In this document: piece after piece, positions 45,161 to 55,288 of the stretch
Numbering within the stretch: the stretch's first letter is position 1
Layout of the letters: every line of letters begins with the position of its first letter
Assembly (NCBI RefSeq): GCF_042648505.1
Contig: NZ_JBHRXK010000001.1
Span: 930,001-994,000 of the forward strand
DNA length: 64,000 nucleotides
Origin: Lysobacter_L cavernae
GTDB taxonomy: Bacteria > Pseudomonadota > Gammaproteobacteria > Xanthomonadales > Xanthomonadaceae
Reading direction: 5' to 3'
The notes under the pieces: model-generated
What the model was told of the DNA's origin: nothing
The model's database searches: none
What the model saw: the letters and a program-made list of their open reading frames with translations, nothing else
Program-made: the position numbers and the translations under genes

Positions 45161-45185
45161 GGTCGGCCCGGCAACCGGGCCGACC
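45161..45185. terminator. Hairpin between convergent genes
   Basis: GGTCGGCCCGG (45161-45171) and CCGGGCCGACC (45175-45185) are a perfect 11-bp stem with loop CAA, between the hydrolase gene (+) and the DUF1428 gene (-). There is no clear T-run. Confidence 0.6.
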
Positions 45186-45196
45186 TCGAGCCTCGT

Positions 45197-45556
45197 TCAG
45201 AGCGTGACGATGGGCTTGAAGCCGCCCCAGAACATGCGCTTGCCGTCGAACGGCAGCTTCTTGGGATCCATCATCGAGGCCAGGCGCGGATCGCTCATCA
45301 CCTTGGCGTTGATCTTGTCGCGTTGCGCGCGCGACTTGTAGACGATCCACGAGAACACCACGACCTCGTCGGGCTTGAGCTTCACCGCCTGCGGAAACGA
45401 AGTGACCTTGCCGGGCTGGACATCGTCGGCGACGCACTCGATGTATTCGATCGCGCCGTGCTCGCGCCAGACCTTGCCAGCCTTGCGCGCCATGCTGCGG
45501 TAGGCCGCGAGGTTTTTCTTGGGGACCGCCAGAACGAAACCGTCGACGTAACTCAT
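45197..45556 (-). CDS. DUF1428 domain protein
   Basis: A 119-residue protein of the DUF1428/YbaA family, a dimeric alpha-beta barrel fold. MSYVDGFVLAVPKKNLAAYRSMARKAGKVWREHGAIEYIECVADD and the C-terminal DPKKLPFDGKRMFWGGFKPIV are diagnostic. The function is unknown. AGGAGAG lies seven bases upstream of the ATG. It is alone on this strand, convergent with the hydrolase. Confidence 0.92.
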   Translation of the reverse strand: MSYVDGFVLAVPKKNLAAYRSMARKAGKVWREHGAIEYIECVADDVQPGKVTSFPQAVKLKPDEVVVFSWIVYKSRAQRDKINAKVMSDPRLASMMDPKKLPFDGKRMFWGGFKPIVTL

Positions 45557-46002
45557 GGGACTCTCCTGCGTTGGGGTTTGCAAAAGTGCGTACCGGTAGA
45601 ACGGATGGCTGCGCCGCGGTGGCAACGCCGCATCCTGCAACAGTCGGCGTCAGCGCAGCGGCAAGGCCGCGTTGTGCGCGACCGCGTTCACTGCGCCTGC
45701 GTCGTCTAGACCTGAATGCGCAAGGTCATGTTCATGTCGAAGCCGAAGTCCTTGCCGGCATCGATGCCACTGGCCACGAGTACGGCCGTCAGCGGCGGCG
45801 TGGACGCAGTGTGTTGCGATGCGGCGGGAGATCGCGAAGGGCATGGCGGGTTCCTGGGTGGCGGTGGACGCGGGGAGCCAATCGGCGATGACGTCGGATT
45901 GCGGCCCTTATGAACCTGACGAACAGGGGCCGGCCAGATCGACATGCCGTCGACGGACCAAACGCATGCTGCGAGGACTGGCTCCGCCGCGACGGCGGGG
46001 CG
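45557..46002. other. Gene-poor gap, 446 bases
   Basis: No supported gene. On the minus strand a frame ending at 45706 closes with about 24 protein-like codons (LVASGIDAGKDFGFDMNMTL and on), but upstream it becomes low-complexity Pro/Ser/Arg, so it may be the tail of a decayed gene. No repeat family or hairpin of note. Confidence 0.4.
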
Positions 46003-46659
46003 TTATGCCCTGCCCCGGCCAAGCATTCGATCCACCCCGACCAGCACCGCGCCGACCGCCACAAACACGCCCAGCACCACCACGGCGTTGCCTATCACCA
46101 CGCCCCAGCCGTGCTGGTCGACATCGAGGAAGGGGTACGGGTACTCGTGGACGACGGCCCCGCGCAGGAACACCCACAGCACGTAACCGGCCGGAAACAG
46201 CAGCCAGGCCGGCAGGTCGCGCCAGGCCAGGCGACCGTGCGGCGCCACCAGTGCCCACCAGGACAGATACAGCAGCGGTGTCGCGTAGTGCAGCCCGCAG
46301 TCAGCCCACCACTGCAGGCCTTGCGGGTGCCAGAGATGGCGCAGCACCGTGACGTACACCAGACCGGTCACGCCGATGTACAACGCGACCGCCGCCTGCA
46401 CCCGCGGCTGACTGAGCTGGCCGTCGCCGTGCCCGCGCAACGCGGCACGGCCGGCGGCCGCGACCACCAGCAGGTTGCTGAGTACGGTGAAGAAACTGAA
46501 GTAGCGCACCGTCGCGAAGCCCGGTCCGACCGTGTCGAGGGTGGCCCGGATCAGCAGCAGGTACTGCAGCGCCAAGGCGGCCAGGGCCACTGCGACCACC
46601 AGCAGGGCACCGGCACGGCCGGGCCAGCGGATCGAAGGAGTCGACTGGATGGCGGGCAT
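46003..46659 (-). CDS. Pr6Pr family membrane protein
   Basis: A 218-residue integral membrane protein with about six helices (GALLVVAVALAALALQYLLLI, YFSFFTVLSNLLVVAAAG, VALYIGVTGLVYVTVL, YLSWWALVAP, AWLLFPAGYVLWVFL, GWGVVIGNAVVVLGVFVAVG). The pattern (FFTVLSNLL, HEYPYPFLDV) matches the Pr6Pr/FAR-17a-like family, of unknown function. The start MPAIQSTPSIRW is taken since the longer frame overlaps the divergent gene's control region. Confidence 0.85.
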   Translation of the reverse strand: MPAIQSTPSIRWPGRAGALLVVAVALAALALQYLLLIRATLDTVGPGFATVRYFSFFTVLSNLLVVAAAGRAALRGHGDGQLSQPRVQAAVALYIGVTGLVYVTVLRHLWHPQGLQWWADCGLHYATPLLYLSWWALVAPHGRLAWRDLPAWLLFPAGYVLWVFLRGAVVHEYPYPFLDVDQHGWGVVIGNAVVVLGVFVAVGAVLVGVDRMLGRGRA

Positions 46660-46765
46660 GCCGGGATCCTGTGCGCAACGGATCGAGCTTGGCACGGCCC
46701 ACACGGGAGCGCATCCATCGGCGACTGCGGCGAGAATAGCGGTACCCCATCACTGCCCGGCCGCA

Positions 46766-47707
46766 ATGACCCCGAACCGCAAGGCGCAACTGCAAATCCA
46801 CTTCTGCGTGCTGCTGTGGGGCTTCACGGCGATCTTCGGCAAGCTGATCACCCTGCCGGCGCTGCCGCTGGTGTGGTGGCGCATGCTGCTGGTGGTCGCT
46901 GCGCTGGCGCTGGTGCCGCGCGTGTGGCGCGGGCTGCGCGCGATGTCGCCGCGGCTGATGCTGGCCTACGCCGGCATCGGCGCGCTGGTCGCGTTGCACT
47001 GGCTGACCTTCTACGGCGCGATCAAGCTGTCCAATGCGTCGGTCGGCGCGACCTGCATCGCGCTGGGCACGGTGTTCGTGGCGATGATCGAGCCGTGGCT
47101 GACACGCACGCGCTTTTCCAAGCGCGAGCTGGCGCTGGGGCTGATGGTGCTGCCGGGCGTGGTGATGGTGGTCGGCGGCGTGCCGGTGTCGATGCGCGTC
47201 GGCATCGCGGTCGGCGCGGTGTCGGCGTTGCTGGTGGCGGTGTTCGGCTCGCTCAACAAGCGCCTGGTCGAGCACGGCGACCCGCTCACCGTGACCGCGC
47301 TGGAGCTCGGTGCCGGCGTCCTCACCCTGACCTTGCTAGCGCCGGTCATGCCGCTGCTGTTCCCTGCCTTCGCCGGCCCGCTGCTGGTGCTGCCGAGCGA
47401 CCACGACGCGGTCCTGCTGCTGGTGCTGGCCCTGGCCTGCACGTTGCTGCCGTTCGCGCTGTCGCTGGTCGCGCTGCGGCACATGAGCGCGTTCGCGCAG
47501 CAACTGGCGGTCAACCTGGAGCCGGTCTATGCGATCGTGCTGGCGGCGCTGCTGCTGGGCGAGCAGCGCGAACTGACGCCGCTGTTCTATGTCGGTGTGG
47601 TGGTCATCCTGGCGGCCGTGTTCATCCATCCGTTGCTGGGCACGCCGCGGCCGCTGCAGCATCCGGAAGTGCTCGGCACCTCCGAAGCCAAGGGCGTTGC
47701 CGAATGA
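46766..47707 (+). CDS. EamA/DMT family transporter
   Basis: A 313-residue inner-membrane transporter with ten predicted helices arranged as two EamA repeats (FCVLLWGFTAIFGKLITLPA in the first, LTVTALELGAGVLTLTLLAPV in the second). The C-terminal half ends QLAVNLEPVYAIVLAALLLGEQRELTPLFYVGVVVILAAVFIHP, the common DMT signature. Substrates of such carriers are often amino acids or metabolites; none can be assigned here. It is divergent from Pr6Pr. Confidence 0.9.
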   Translation: MTPNRKAQLQIHFCVLLWGFTAIFGKLITLPALPLVWWRMLLVVAALALVPRVWRGLRAMSPRLMLAYAGIGALVALHWLTFYGAIKLSNASVGATCIALGTVFVAMIEPWLTRTRFSKRELALGLMVLPGVVMVVGGVPVSMRVGIAVGAVSALLVAVFGSLNKRLVEHGDPLTVTALELGAGVLTLTLLAPVMPLLFPAFAGPLLVLPSDHDAVLLLVLALACTLLPFALSLVALRHMSAFAQQLAVNLEPVYAIVLAALLLGEQRELTPLFYVGVVVILAAVFIHPLLGTPRPLQHPEVLGTSEAKGVAE

Positions 47708-47782
47708 TCGCCAGTGCGTCGCGCATCGCGCCGGCGTGCCGATTCGTGGCAGGCTAGCGCCCTCACCTCCACCAGGCCGCGC

Positions 47783-49399
47783 ATGTACCTCGAGCACTAC
47801 GGCATCAAAGAGCCGCCGTTCTCGATCACGCCGGACCCGCGCTTCGTTTTCCTCAGCGAGCGCCACCGGGATGCACTCGCGCACCTGCTGTTCGGCATCG
47901 GCCAGGGCGGCGGCGGCGGCTTCGTCCAGCTTACCGGCGAGGTCGGCACCGGCAAGACCACGCTGTGCCGGCTGCTGCTGGAGCAGGTGCCGGAGAACAC
48001 CCGCGTCGCACTGGTGCTGAACCCGCGCCTGACCCCGGCCGAGCTGCTGGAGACCCTCTGCGAGGAACTGCACCTCGATCCGGCGAACGCACGCGGCAGC
48101 CTCAAGGCCCTGGTCGACCGGCTCAATACCTATCTGCTCGACGCCTACGCGCAAGGGCTGCGCGTGGTGCTGATCGTCGACGAGGCGCAGAACCTGTCGA
48201 TGGAAGCGCTGGAGCAGGTGCGGCTGCTGACCAACCTGGAAACGCCGACGCAGAAGCTGCTGCAGATCGTGCTGCTGGGCCAGCCGGAGTTGCGCGACCT
48301 GCTGGCGCGCGCCGACATGCGCCAGCTCGCGCAGCGCATCACCGCACGCTACCACCTGACCCCGCTCGACGCCGCCGAGACCGGCGAGTACCTGCGCCAC
48401 CGCCACCGTGTCGCCGGCGGCACGCACTTCCCGTTCACCGCCGCGGCGGTCGCGCGCATCCACCGCCATGCCGGCGGCGTGCCGCGGCTGATCAACATCA
48501 TCGCCGAGCGCACCCTGCTGGCCGGCTACGTCCACGACCAGTCCATGCTGGATGCGCGCTGGGTCGACCGTGCAGCCCGCGAGGCCTTGCCCGAGCGGCC
48601 ACGCCGGCTGACGCCGCTGCGCATCGTCGGCCTGGCCGGTGCGGCGCTGGCGCTCGTTGTCGCGGTGGCCTGGTGGTGGCCGCGCACGGCGACGCTGCCG
48701 GCGGCGAGCGCGGCTTCCGCCGTCAAACCGGCCGTCTCGACGCCAGCGCCGCCACCCGCAACCGCGGCGGCGGCCGCCCTCGACGCCGAGGCCCTTGCCC
48801 AACGCATTGCCACCGCGTCCTCCTCGCTGCAACCGGCCTGGCAGCGGTTGCTGTCACTGTGGCAACTGCCCACCGCCAGCGGCGACGTCAATGCCGCTTC
48901 GGCGTGCCCGCCGGTGCTGGCGCCGGGCGTCTATTGCCTGCGTGCCCGCGCCCGCCTGGACACGCTGGTCGCGCTCGGTCGACCGGTCGCGCTGCGCCTG
49001 CGCGAGGGCGCGCACACCGCCTGGGCCGTGCTCGAAGGCGCCGACGCAGTGAATCTGCGCCTGCAGCTGGACAACAGCAGCCTTGACGTCGAGCGGTTGG
49101 CGCTGGAGCGGCATTGGGACGGCGAGTACGCCGCCCTGTGGCGCGCCCCTGCCTTCCTCGCCGAGCCGCCACGCGCCGATACCCGCGGTGCAGCGGTCGA
49201 CTGGGTGCAGGCGCGACTGCAGCCGCGCTACCTGCCGGCGCAGGCCGGCCCGGCCGTGTTCGACGCCGGCATGCGCGAGGGCGTGCGTCGTTTCCAGCGC
49301 GCGCGCGGCATAGCCAGCGACGGCGTGATCGGCCCCGAAACCCTGATGGCGCTCGCGGCCAACGACGACGGCCCGCGCTTGCAGCGGGAACGGGAGTGA
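47783..49399 (+). CDS. gspA: GspA/ExeA-type AAA ATPase with peptidoglycan-binding domain
   Basis: A 538-residue inner-membrane protein. The AAA domain has Walker A GEVGTGKTT (52-60), Walker B VVLIVDEAQN, and GGVPRLINIIAERTLLAGY as in ExeA. A single helix follows near 275-300 (IVGLAGAALALVVAVAWWWP), then a periplasmic part ending in a peptidoglycan-binding domain (FDAGMREGVRRFQRARGIASDGVIGPETLMAL). With GspB it helps the type II secretin pass the cell wall. The start MYLEHYGIKEPPFSITPDPRF is canonical. Confidence 0.93.
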   Translation: MYLEHYGIKEPPFSITPDPRFVFLSERHRDALAHLLFGIGQGGGGGFVQLTGEVGTGKTTLCRLLLEQVPENTRVALVLNPRLTPAELLETLCEELHLDPANARGSLKALVDRLNTYLLDAYAQGLRVVLIVDEAQNLSMEALEQVRLLTNLETPTQKLLQIVLLGQPELRDLLARADMRQLAQRITARYHLTPLDAAETGEYLRHRHRVAGGTHFPFTAAAVARIHRHAGGVPRLINIIAERTLLAGYVHDQSMLDARWVDRAAREALPERPRRLTPLRIVGLAGAALALVVAVAWWWPRTATLPAASAASAVKPAVSTPAPPPATAAAAALDAEALAQRIATASSSLQPAWQRLLSLWQLPTASGDVNAASACPPVLAPGVYCLRARARLDTLVALGRPVALRLREGAHTAWAVLEGADAVNLRLQLDNSSLDVERLALERHWDGEYAALWRAPAFLAEPPRADTRGAAVDWVQARLQPRYLPAQAGPAVFDAGMREGVRRFQRARGIASDGVIGPETLMALAANDDGPRLQRERE

Positions 49400-49403
49400 G
49401 CCG

Positions 49404-50183
49404 ATGTCGCTGATCCTCGACGCCCTGCGCAAATCCGAAGCCGAGCGCCGCCGCGGCCAGGCCCCGGGCCTGTATGCCGAGCTGCCGCCGCTGGTGCCGG
49501 CGCCACCGCCGGCCCCGGCACGCCGGCTGTGGTGGTTGCTTGGCGTGGCCGCCGCGCTGGCGGCGACCGCCTGGCTGATGCGCGACCACTGGAGTGCGCC
49601 ACCGGCGGCACGGGTGGCGACTGGGCACGTCGCCACGGCCGCCGCGACCGCGCCGCAGAGCCCACGCGCCATCGCGACGGAAACTCCTCCACCCGCGCCG
49701 GTGGCGATTGCGACGCCCGCTCCTGCTGCACCACCGCCGGCCACCGCCGTCGTTGGCGCAACGACCGCGCCACCGGTGCTGCCCCCCACACTGGCACCCG
49801 CGCCGCTGGCCGAACGCGCCCCGCCCCGCCCCGCCCTTGCCGACGCCATCGACAGCTCGCCTGCCGCCACCGCCGGCACACCCCCCGCCGAGCCGCTGCC
49901 CGCACCGTCGCACGAACCGCCGTCACCCGCAGCGCCGGAACCGCGCACGGCCGGGGACCCGCTGCGGCTGGCCGACCTGTCCGCCAGCCAGCGCGAGCAG
50001 CTGCCGCCGCTGAAGGTCAGCATGCACATGTGGGGCCCGGCACCGGCACAGCGCTTCGCCATCATCGACGGCGCCCGCGTCGGCGAGGGTGCCCGCGTCG
50101 GCGAGGCCGTCGTCGACGAGATCACCCGCGACGGCGTGGTGCTGAGCTGGCACGGCCAGCGCGTGGCATTGCCGATCCGCTGA
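49404..50183 (+). CDS. gspB: GspB-like type II secretion partner protein
   Basis: A 259-residue protein that starts four bases after gspA. The N-terminal MSLILDALRKSEAERRRG is the GspB/ExeB signature, a helix spans about 41-60, a long Pro/Ala/Thr linker crosses the periplasm, and the C-terminal domain (LPPLKVSMHMWGPAPAQRFAIIDGARVGEGARVGEAVVDEITRDGVVL) is the conserved GspB end. A six-residue unit GARVGE is duplicated in tandem here. No gspC-N genes are in the window. Confidence 0.92.
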   Translation: MSLILDALRKSEAERRRGQAPGLYAELPPLVPAPPPAPARRLWWLLGVAAALAATAWLMRDHWSAPPAARVATGHVATAAATAPQSPRAIATETPPPAPVAIATPAPAAPPPATAVVGATTAPPVLPPTLAPAPLAERAPPRPALADAIDSSPAATAGTPPAEPLPAPSHEPPSPAAPEPRTAGDPLRLADLSASQREQLPPLKVSMHMWGPAPAQRFAIIDGARVGEGARVGEAVVDEITRDGVVLSWHGQRVALPIR

Positions 50184-50195
50184 GCACCCCCATCC

Positions 50196-50227
50196 CGCCC
50201 GCAGTTGCGCGCAGGCCGCTGCGGGCG
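50196..50227 (+). terminator. Hairpin after gspB
   Basis: CGCCCGCAG (50196-50204) and CTGCGGGCG (50219-50227) form a perfect 9-bp stem 12 bases after the gspB stop; no strong T-run. Confidence 0.45.
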
Positions 50228-50263
50228 TGACTATCTCCGGGTCTTCCACCCAGGGGTTCGGCC

Positions 50264-50659
50264 ATGAACAGCAGCACCCAGCAAGACACCGGCAAGCTGA
50301 TCCTGCGCATCGCGCTCGGCACGCTGATCTTCCTGCACGGCATCACCAAGCTCGAAGGCGGCCTCGACGGCATCATCCAGATGGTCGAGACACAGGGCTT
50401 CCCCGGCATCTTCGGCTACGGCGTGCTGATCGGCGAAGTGCTGGCGCCGCTGCTGGTCCTCACCGGTTTCTTCGCGCGCATCGGCGGCGTGCTGATCGCG
50501 ATCAACATGCTGTTCGCGCTGTATCTGGTGCACCAGGGCGACATCGGCCGCCTCAACGAGACCGGTGGCTGGGCCATCGAACTGCAGGTGATGTTCCTGG
50601 CCACCGCGGTCGCGGTCGCCCTGCTGGGGCCGGGCAAGTACGCCTTCAACCAGCGCTGA
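50264..50659 (+). CDS. DoxX family membrane protein
   Basis: A 131-residue four-helix membrane protein of the DoxX/YphA group: LILRIALGTLIFLHGITKLEGG, IFGYGVLIGEVLAPLLVLTGFFARIGGVLIAINMLFALYL (split over residues 48-92), and LQVMFLATAVAVALLGPGKYAF. Members are linked loosely to redox or quinone processes; no role is established. It is followed by family A repeat units and the dbpA gene on the other strand. Confidence 0.9.
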   Translation: MNSSTQQDTGKLILRIALGTLIFLHGITKLEGGLDGIIQMVETQGFPGIFGYGVLIGEVLAPLLVLTGFFARIGGVLIAINMLFALYLVHQGDIGRLNETGGWAIELQVMFLATAVAVALLGPGKYAFNQR

Positions 50660-50660
50660 G

Positions 50661-50708
50661 TGCCCCTCTCCCGGCCTTCGGCCACCCTCTCCCACCAGGG
50701 GAGAGGGA
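50661..50708. repeat. Palindromic repeat family A, paired copy
   Basis: TGCCCCTCTCCCGGCCTTCG and CCACCCTCTCCCACCAGGGG then GAGAGGG between the converging DoxX and dbpA genes. Confidence 0.8.
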
Positions 50709-50711
50709 CGG

Positions 50712-52100
<1,389 letters not shown>

Positions 52101-52198
52101 GCGCCATGATCGCAGCAATCGTCCGAGTGCGGGCTCGACGGGCCCGATTCGCTATCCTGCGGCCATCGGCTGACCGGCCCGCCAGGACGCGCACAGGC

Positions 52199-52777
52199 AT
52201 GACCACCGACCCGCAGTTCATGCACATCCGCATCGTGCTCGGCATCGTGCTGGGCCTGGCCCTGACCACCCTGCTCAAGGGCATGGCGCGCTTCGTCCAG
52301 CACCCCGGCCGCGAGCGCATCTACTGGGTGCATCTGGGCTGGGCGATCTCGATGTTCGTGCTGCTGGTGCACTTCTGGTGGTGGGAGTTCAGCCTGATCC
52401 ACGTGCATCCGTGGAGCTTCATCGCCTACGCCTTCCTGATCGGCTACGTGGTGGTGCTGTTCCTGCTGTGCACCCTGCTGTTCCCCGACGACCTGGCCGA
52501 CTACAGCGGCTGGCGCGATTATTTCCAGTCGCGGCGCGGCTGGTTCTTCGGGATCATGGCCGTGGCGTACCTGATCGACTTCGTCGACACCCTGATCAAG
52601 GGCCGGCCCTATTACCACCACTTCGGCATCGAATACCCGATCCGCAACATCACGATGATCGCGCTGTGCCTGGTCGCCATGAAGCTGCGTTCGGAGGCTT
52701 TCCACCGCGGCTTCGTCGTCGTCGCGGTGCTGTACGAACTGTCCTGGATCTACCGGCTGTACGACTACGTGCAATGA
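52199..52777 (+). CDS. Conserved membrane protein, unknown function
   Basis: A 192-residue protein not assigned to a family. Helices at about 9-24 (IRIVLGIVLGLALTTLL), 44-62 (HLGWAISMFVLLVHFWWW), 70-97 (WSFIAYAFLIGYVVVLFLLCTLLF), 119-135 (WFFGIMAVAYLIDFVDT), and 152-190. Short loops hold WWEFSLIHVHPW and YYHHFGIEYPIRN, aromatic/His-rich. It resembles membrane proteins widely kept in xanthomonads next to dbpA-like genes. It is divergent from dbpA. Confidence 0.75.
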   Translation: MTTDPQFMHIRIVLGIVLGLALTTLLKGMARFVQHPGRERIYWVHLGWAISMFVLLVHFWWWEFSLIHVHPWSFIAYAFLIGYVVVLFLLCTLLFPDDLADYSGWRDYFQSRRGWFFGIMAVAYLIDFVDTLIKGRPYYHHFGIEYPIRNITMIALCLVAMKLRSEAFHRGFVVVAVLYELSWIYRLYDYVQ

Positions 52778-52946
52778 CGCGCCGGCAGTGGTCAGTCAAG
52801 GTCGACTGGCGGCATGACATGAGCCTGCGCACCCGTGATGCCGTCGCCTCCCGAGGTGCGCCGAACCCCTGGCCGTCCTCACAAGGCGCTGCCCCCGCCT
52901 GTGGCTATGCTGCCGGCATGAACCGACCACCCATTCCGGCACCACC

Positions 52947-53450
52947 ATGAGCCGCGCCTTCGTCAAGGAGCACGACGACGACGCGGGCGACCTGCCCGAG
53001 CTGCCGCTCAGCGAGCACTCCAACTACGTCACCTCGCGCGGGCTGGCACAGCTGCGCGCGCGCCTGGGCGATGCCGCGCAACGTTTCGACGCGATCACCG
53101 ACGATGCCGCCGACGCCAAGCTGCTGCGCGCCCACCTGGCCCGCGAACTGCGCTGGCTGCAGGCGCGCATCGCCGGCGCCATCCCCGTCGCTACCGAAAA
53201 CCAGCCCCCGGATCGGGTCGGCTTTGGCGCCACGGTCGAACTGGTCGATGACGACGGCCAGACGTACCGCTACCGCATCGTCGGCGAGGACGAGGCCGAC
53301 CCCGAGCATGCGCTGGTCAGCTGGGTCTCGCCGCTGGCGCGCGCGCTCAGCGGTGCCCGCGTGGGCGATACCGTGGTCTGGCTGCGTCCGGCCGGCGACC
53401 TCAACATCGAGGTGATGGCCATCGACTACGCGCCCGGCGCGGACGCCTGA
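52947..53450 (+). CDS. GreA/GreB family transcription factor
   Basis: A 167-residue Gre-type protein. The N-terminal region LPLSEHSNYVTSRGLAQLRARLGDAAQRFD opens a coiled coil (about 25-80), and the C-terminal FKBP-like domain (FGATVELVDDDGQTYRYRIVGEDEADPEHALVSWVSPLARALSGARVGDTVVW) is standard. Gre factors stimulate RNA cleavage by stalled RNA polymerase. Acidic residues DDDAGD at the start differ from classical GreB, so the exact subtype is not certain. A rho-independent terminator follows. Confidence 0.85.
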   Translation: MSRAFVKEHDDDAGDLPELPLSEHSNYVTSRGLAQLRARLGDAAQRFDAITDDAADAKLLRAHLARELRWLQARIAGAIPVATENQPPDRVGFGATVELVDDDGQTYRYRIVGEDEADPEHALVSWVSPLARALSGARVGDTVVWLRPAGDLNIEVMAIDYAPGADA

Positions 53451-53478
53451 GCGGCGGAGACGATCGCATCAAGGCAAC

Positions 53479-53507
53479 AAAAAAGCGGGCCGAAGCCCGC
53501 TTTTTTT
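53479..53507. terminator. Bidirectional rho-independent terminator
   Basis: AAAAAA, stem GCGGGC (53485-53490), loop CGAA, stem GCCCGC (53495-53500), then TTTTTTT, between the convergent Gre factor and desaturase genes. Confidence 0.95.
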
Positions 53508-53530
53508 GTCCTTCCATGAGGCCGATATGA

Positions 53531-54547
53531 TCAGGCCCGAACGCGCTTCGGGAACCCCACCATGCGCTGCGTTTCCTCGCACCACAGCTTGAGCCGCGCG
53601 CTCTTGAGGCTGGTCCACAGCGTCAGGCGCGGCGCCGCCTGCAACAGCGGGCTGGACTCGTAAGCCTCGCGCAGGCGGTAGTTGGGGATGCGACTGGCGA
53701 GGTGATGGATGTGGTGGTAACCGATGTTGCCGGTGAACCAGTGCACCACGCGCGGCAGGTCGTAGAACGAACTGCCGGCGACCGCGGCACGGCTCGAATC
53801 CCATTCGCCCTTGCGTGCCCAGTACGCGTCCTCGAAGGTGTGCTGCACGTAGAACAGCCACACTCCGGCGGCACCGGCGATCAGAACGATCGGCAGATGC
53901 ACCAGCAGCACCGTGTGCCAGCCGATCGCGAAGCCGAGCGCGACGAAAGCGACAATCAGCATCAGGTTGTTGAGCAGCACGCTCGCCCATTCCTTTTTCC
54001 ACGAGAACGGCAGGTCGAACGGGAAGCGGTGCTTGATCACGAACTGGTACAGCGGGCCGACGCCAAGCAGCACCGGCGTGCTGCGGTACAGGCGGTAACC
54101 GAAACGGCGATGCCACGGCAGGGCGCGGTACTCGGCCACGGTGAGCGTGTCGATGTCGCCCATCTCGCGGCGATCGAGATTGCCCGAGGTGCCGTGATGC
54201 ACGGCGTGGGTTTTCTTCCAGTAGCCGTACGGAAACAGCGTCACCAGGCCCAGGCAACGCCCGACGATGTCGTTGGCACGCGAACTGGCAAAGAACGAAC
54301 CGTGGCCGCAGTCGTGCTGGATGATGAAGGTGCGCACATACAGGCCGGCGGCTGGCAAGGCGATCAGCAACGTCCAGCCGTAGCCCCACTGCCCGACCAC
54401 GCTCCAGGCCATCAGCGTCCACAGCACCGCGAACGGCACCAGGGTGTTGATCAGTTGCCATACGGCGCGGCCGAGATGCGGTTTGGCGAAACGTGCGCAC
54501 AACTGGCGCAGGTTGGTGACGGGGGCGTGCGGGGCAGCGTCGTTCAA
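53531..54547 (-). CDS. Membrane fatty acid desaturase
   Basis: A roughly 338-residue di-iron desaturase that puts double bonds into membrane lipids. The three His boxes are HDCGHGSFF, HAVHHGTSGNLD and GYHHIHHLASRIPNYRL, with four helices between. The start is uncertain: no ATG lies near the family N-terminus. A TTG at 54547 (LNDAAPHAPVTN) gives the expected length but has no clear ribosome site; an ATG at 54661 in frame would add a Cys-rich 38-residue leader. It faces the Gre factor gene across a terminator. Confidence 0.88.
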   Translation of the reverse strand: MNDAAPHAPVTNLRQLCARFAKPHLGRAVWQLINTLVPFAVLWTLMAWSVVGQWGYGWTLLIALPAAGLYVRTFIIQHDCGHGSFFASSRANDIVGRCLGLVTLFPYGYWKKTHAVHHGTSGNLDRREMGDIDTLTVAEYRALPWHRRFGYRLYRSTPVLLGVGPLYQFVIKHRFPFDLPFSWKKEWASVLLNNLMLIVAFVALGFAIGWHTVLLVHLPIVLIAGAAGVWLFYVQHTFEDAYWARKGEWDSSRAAVAGSSFYDLPRVVHWFTGNIGYHHIHHLASRIPNYRLREAYESSPLLQAAPRLTLWTSLKSARLKLWCEETQRMVGFPKRVRA

Positions 54548-54705
54548 GGAGGCATCTCGGGACTGGACACTGCATTCTCCGCGCCCGCCGCAGTCGCGGC
54601 AATGACATCCGCAGGCGTATGGCCATTGGTCACGCCCGAACTGCGACGCAGCGCCATTCATGACAGCGATTCGTTCAGACAACGCGTGTCGGCTACGCTG
54701 TACCG

Positions 54706-54987
54706 ATGCCCGCCTGGTACGTCTACCTGCTCGAATGCCGCGACGGCAGCCTCTACACCGGCATTGCCACCGACGTGCAACGGCGTTATGCCGAGCACGC
54801 CGCCGGCAAGGGCGCACGCTACACGCGCTCGCACCCGCCGCTGCGGCTGCTGGCGAGTTTTTCTTACCCGGATCGCGCCACGGCCAGCCGCGCCGAGTAC
54901 GCGATCAAGCGCCTTAAGCCGGCGCGCAAGCGCGCGCTTTGCGCTGACGGCGCCGCCGCCTTGGCCTTCACCGCCGCCGACGCGTGA
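54706..54987 (+). CDS. GIY-YIG nuclease family protein (YhbQ-like)
   Basis: A 93-residue single-domain GIY-YIG protein. WYVYLLECRDGSLYTGIATDVQRRYAEH carries the two GIY/YIG strands (VYL and YTG) and the Arg, and ASRAEYAIKRLKPARK the Glu. Standalone members such as YhbQ are probably DNA or nucleic-acid endonucleases with unclear roles. It is upstream of an S4-domain gene, with a 62-base gap. Confidence 0.9.
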   Translation: MPAWYVYLLECRDGSLYTGIATDVQRRYAEHAAGKGARYTRSHPPLRLLASFSYPDRATASRAEYAIKRLKPARKRALCADGAAALAFTAADA

Positions 54988-55049
54988 GTCGTATTGCGCA
55001 ATGCCGGTCGCACTGCGACCCTGTGCGCCATTCCATCCGTGCCCAGACC

Positions 55050-55268
55050 ATGCAGCAGATCGATTTCGAACTCGACCGCGATCACGTCGAACTCAACCAG
55101 CTGCTGAAACTGGTCGGCCTGTGCGACAGCGGAGGCGCCGGCAAGGCCATCGTCGCCAGCGGTGCGGTCACCGTCGACGGCACGGTCGAGCTACGCAAGA
55201 CCTGCAAGATCCACGCGGGCCAGGTGGTGCGGCTGGACGATGTCGAAATCCGGGTGATCACCACTTGA
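55050..55268 (+). CDS. S4 RNA-binding domain protein (YbcJ-like)
   Basis: A 72-residue protein made of one S4 domain: IDFELDRDHVELNQLLKLVGLCDSGGAGKAIVASGAVTVDGTVELRKTCKI, with VRLDDVEIRV closing it. YbcJ-type proteins bind structured RNA, perhaps rRNA. The frame is open further upstream but no better start exists. A family A repeat follows immediately. Confidence 0.9.
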   Translation: MQQIDFELDRDHVELNQLLKLVGLCDSGGAGKAIVASGAVTVDGTVELRKTCKIHAGQVVRLDDVEIRVITT

Positions 55269-55288
55269 GCCTTGTTCGTCATGGGCAC

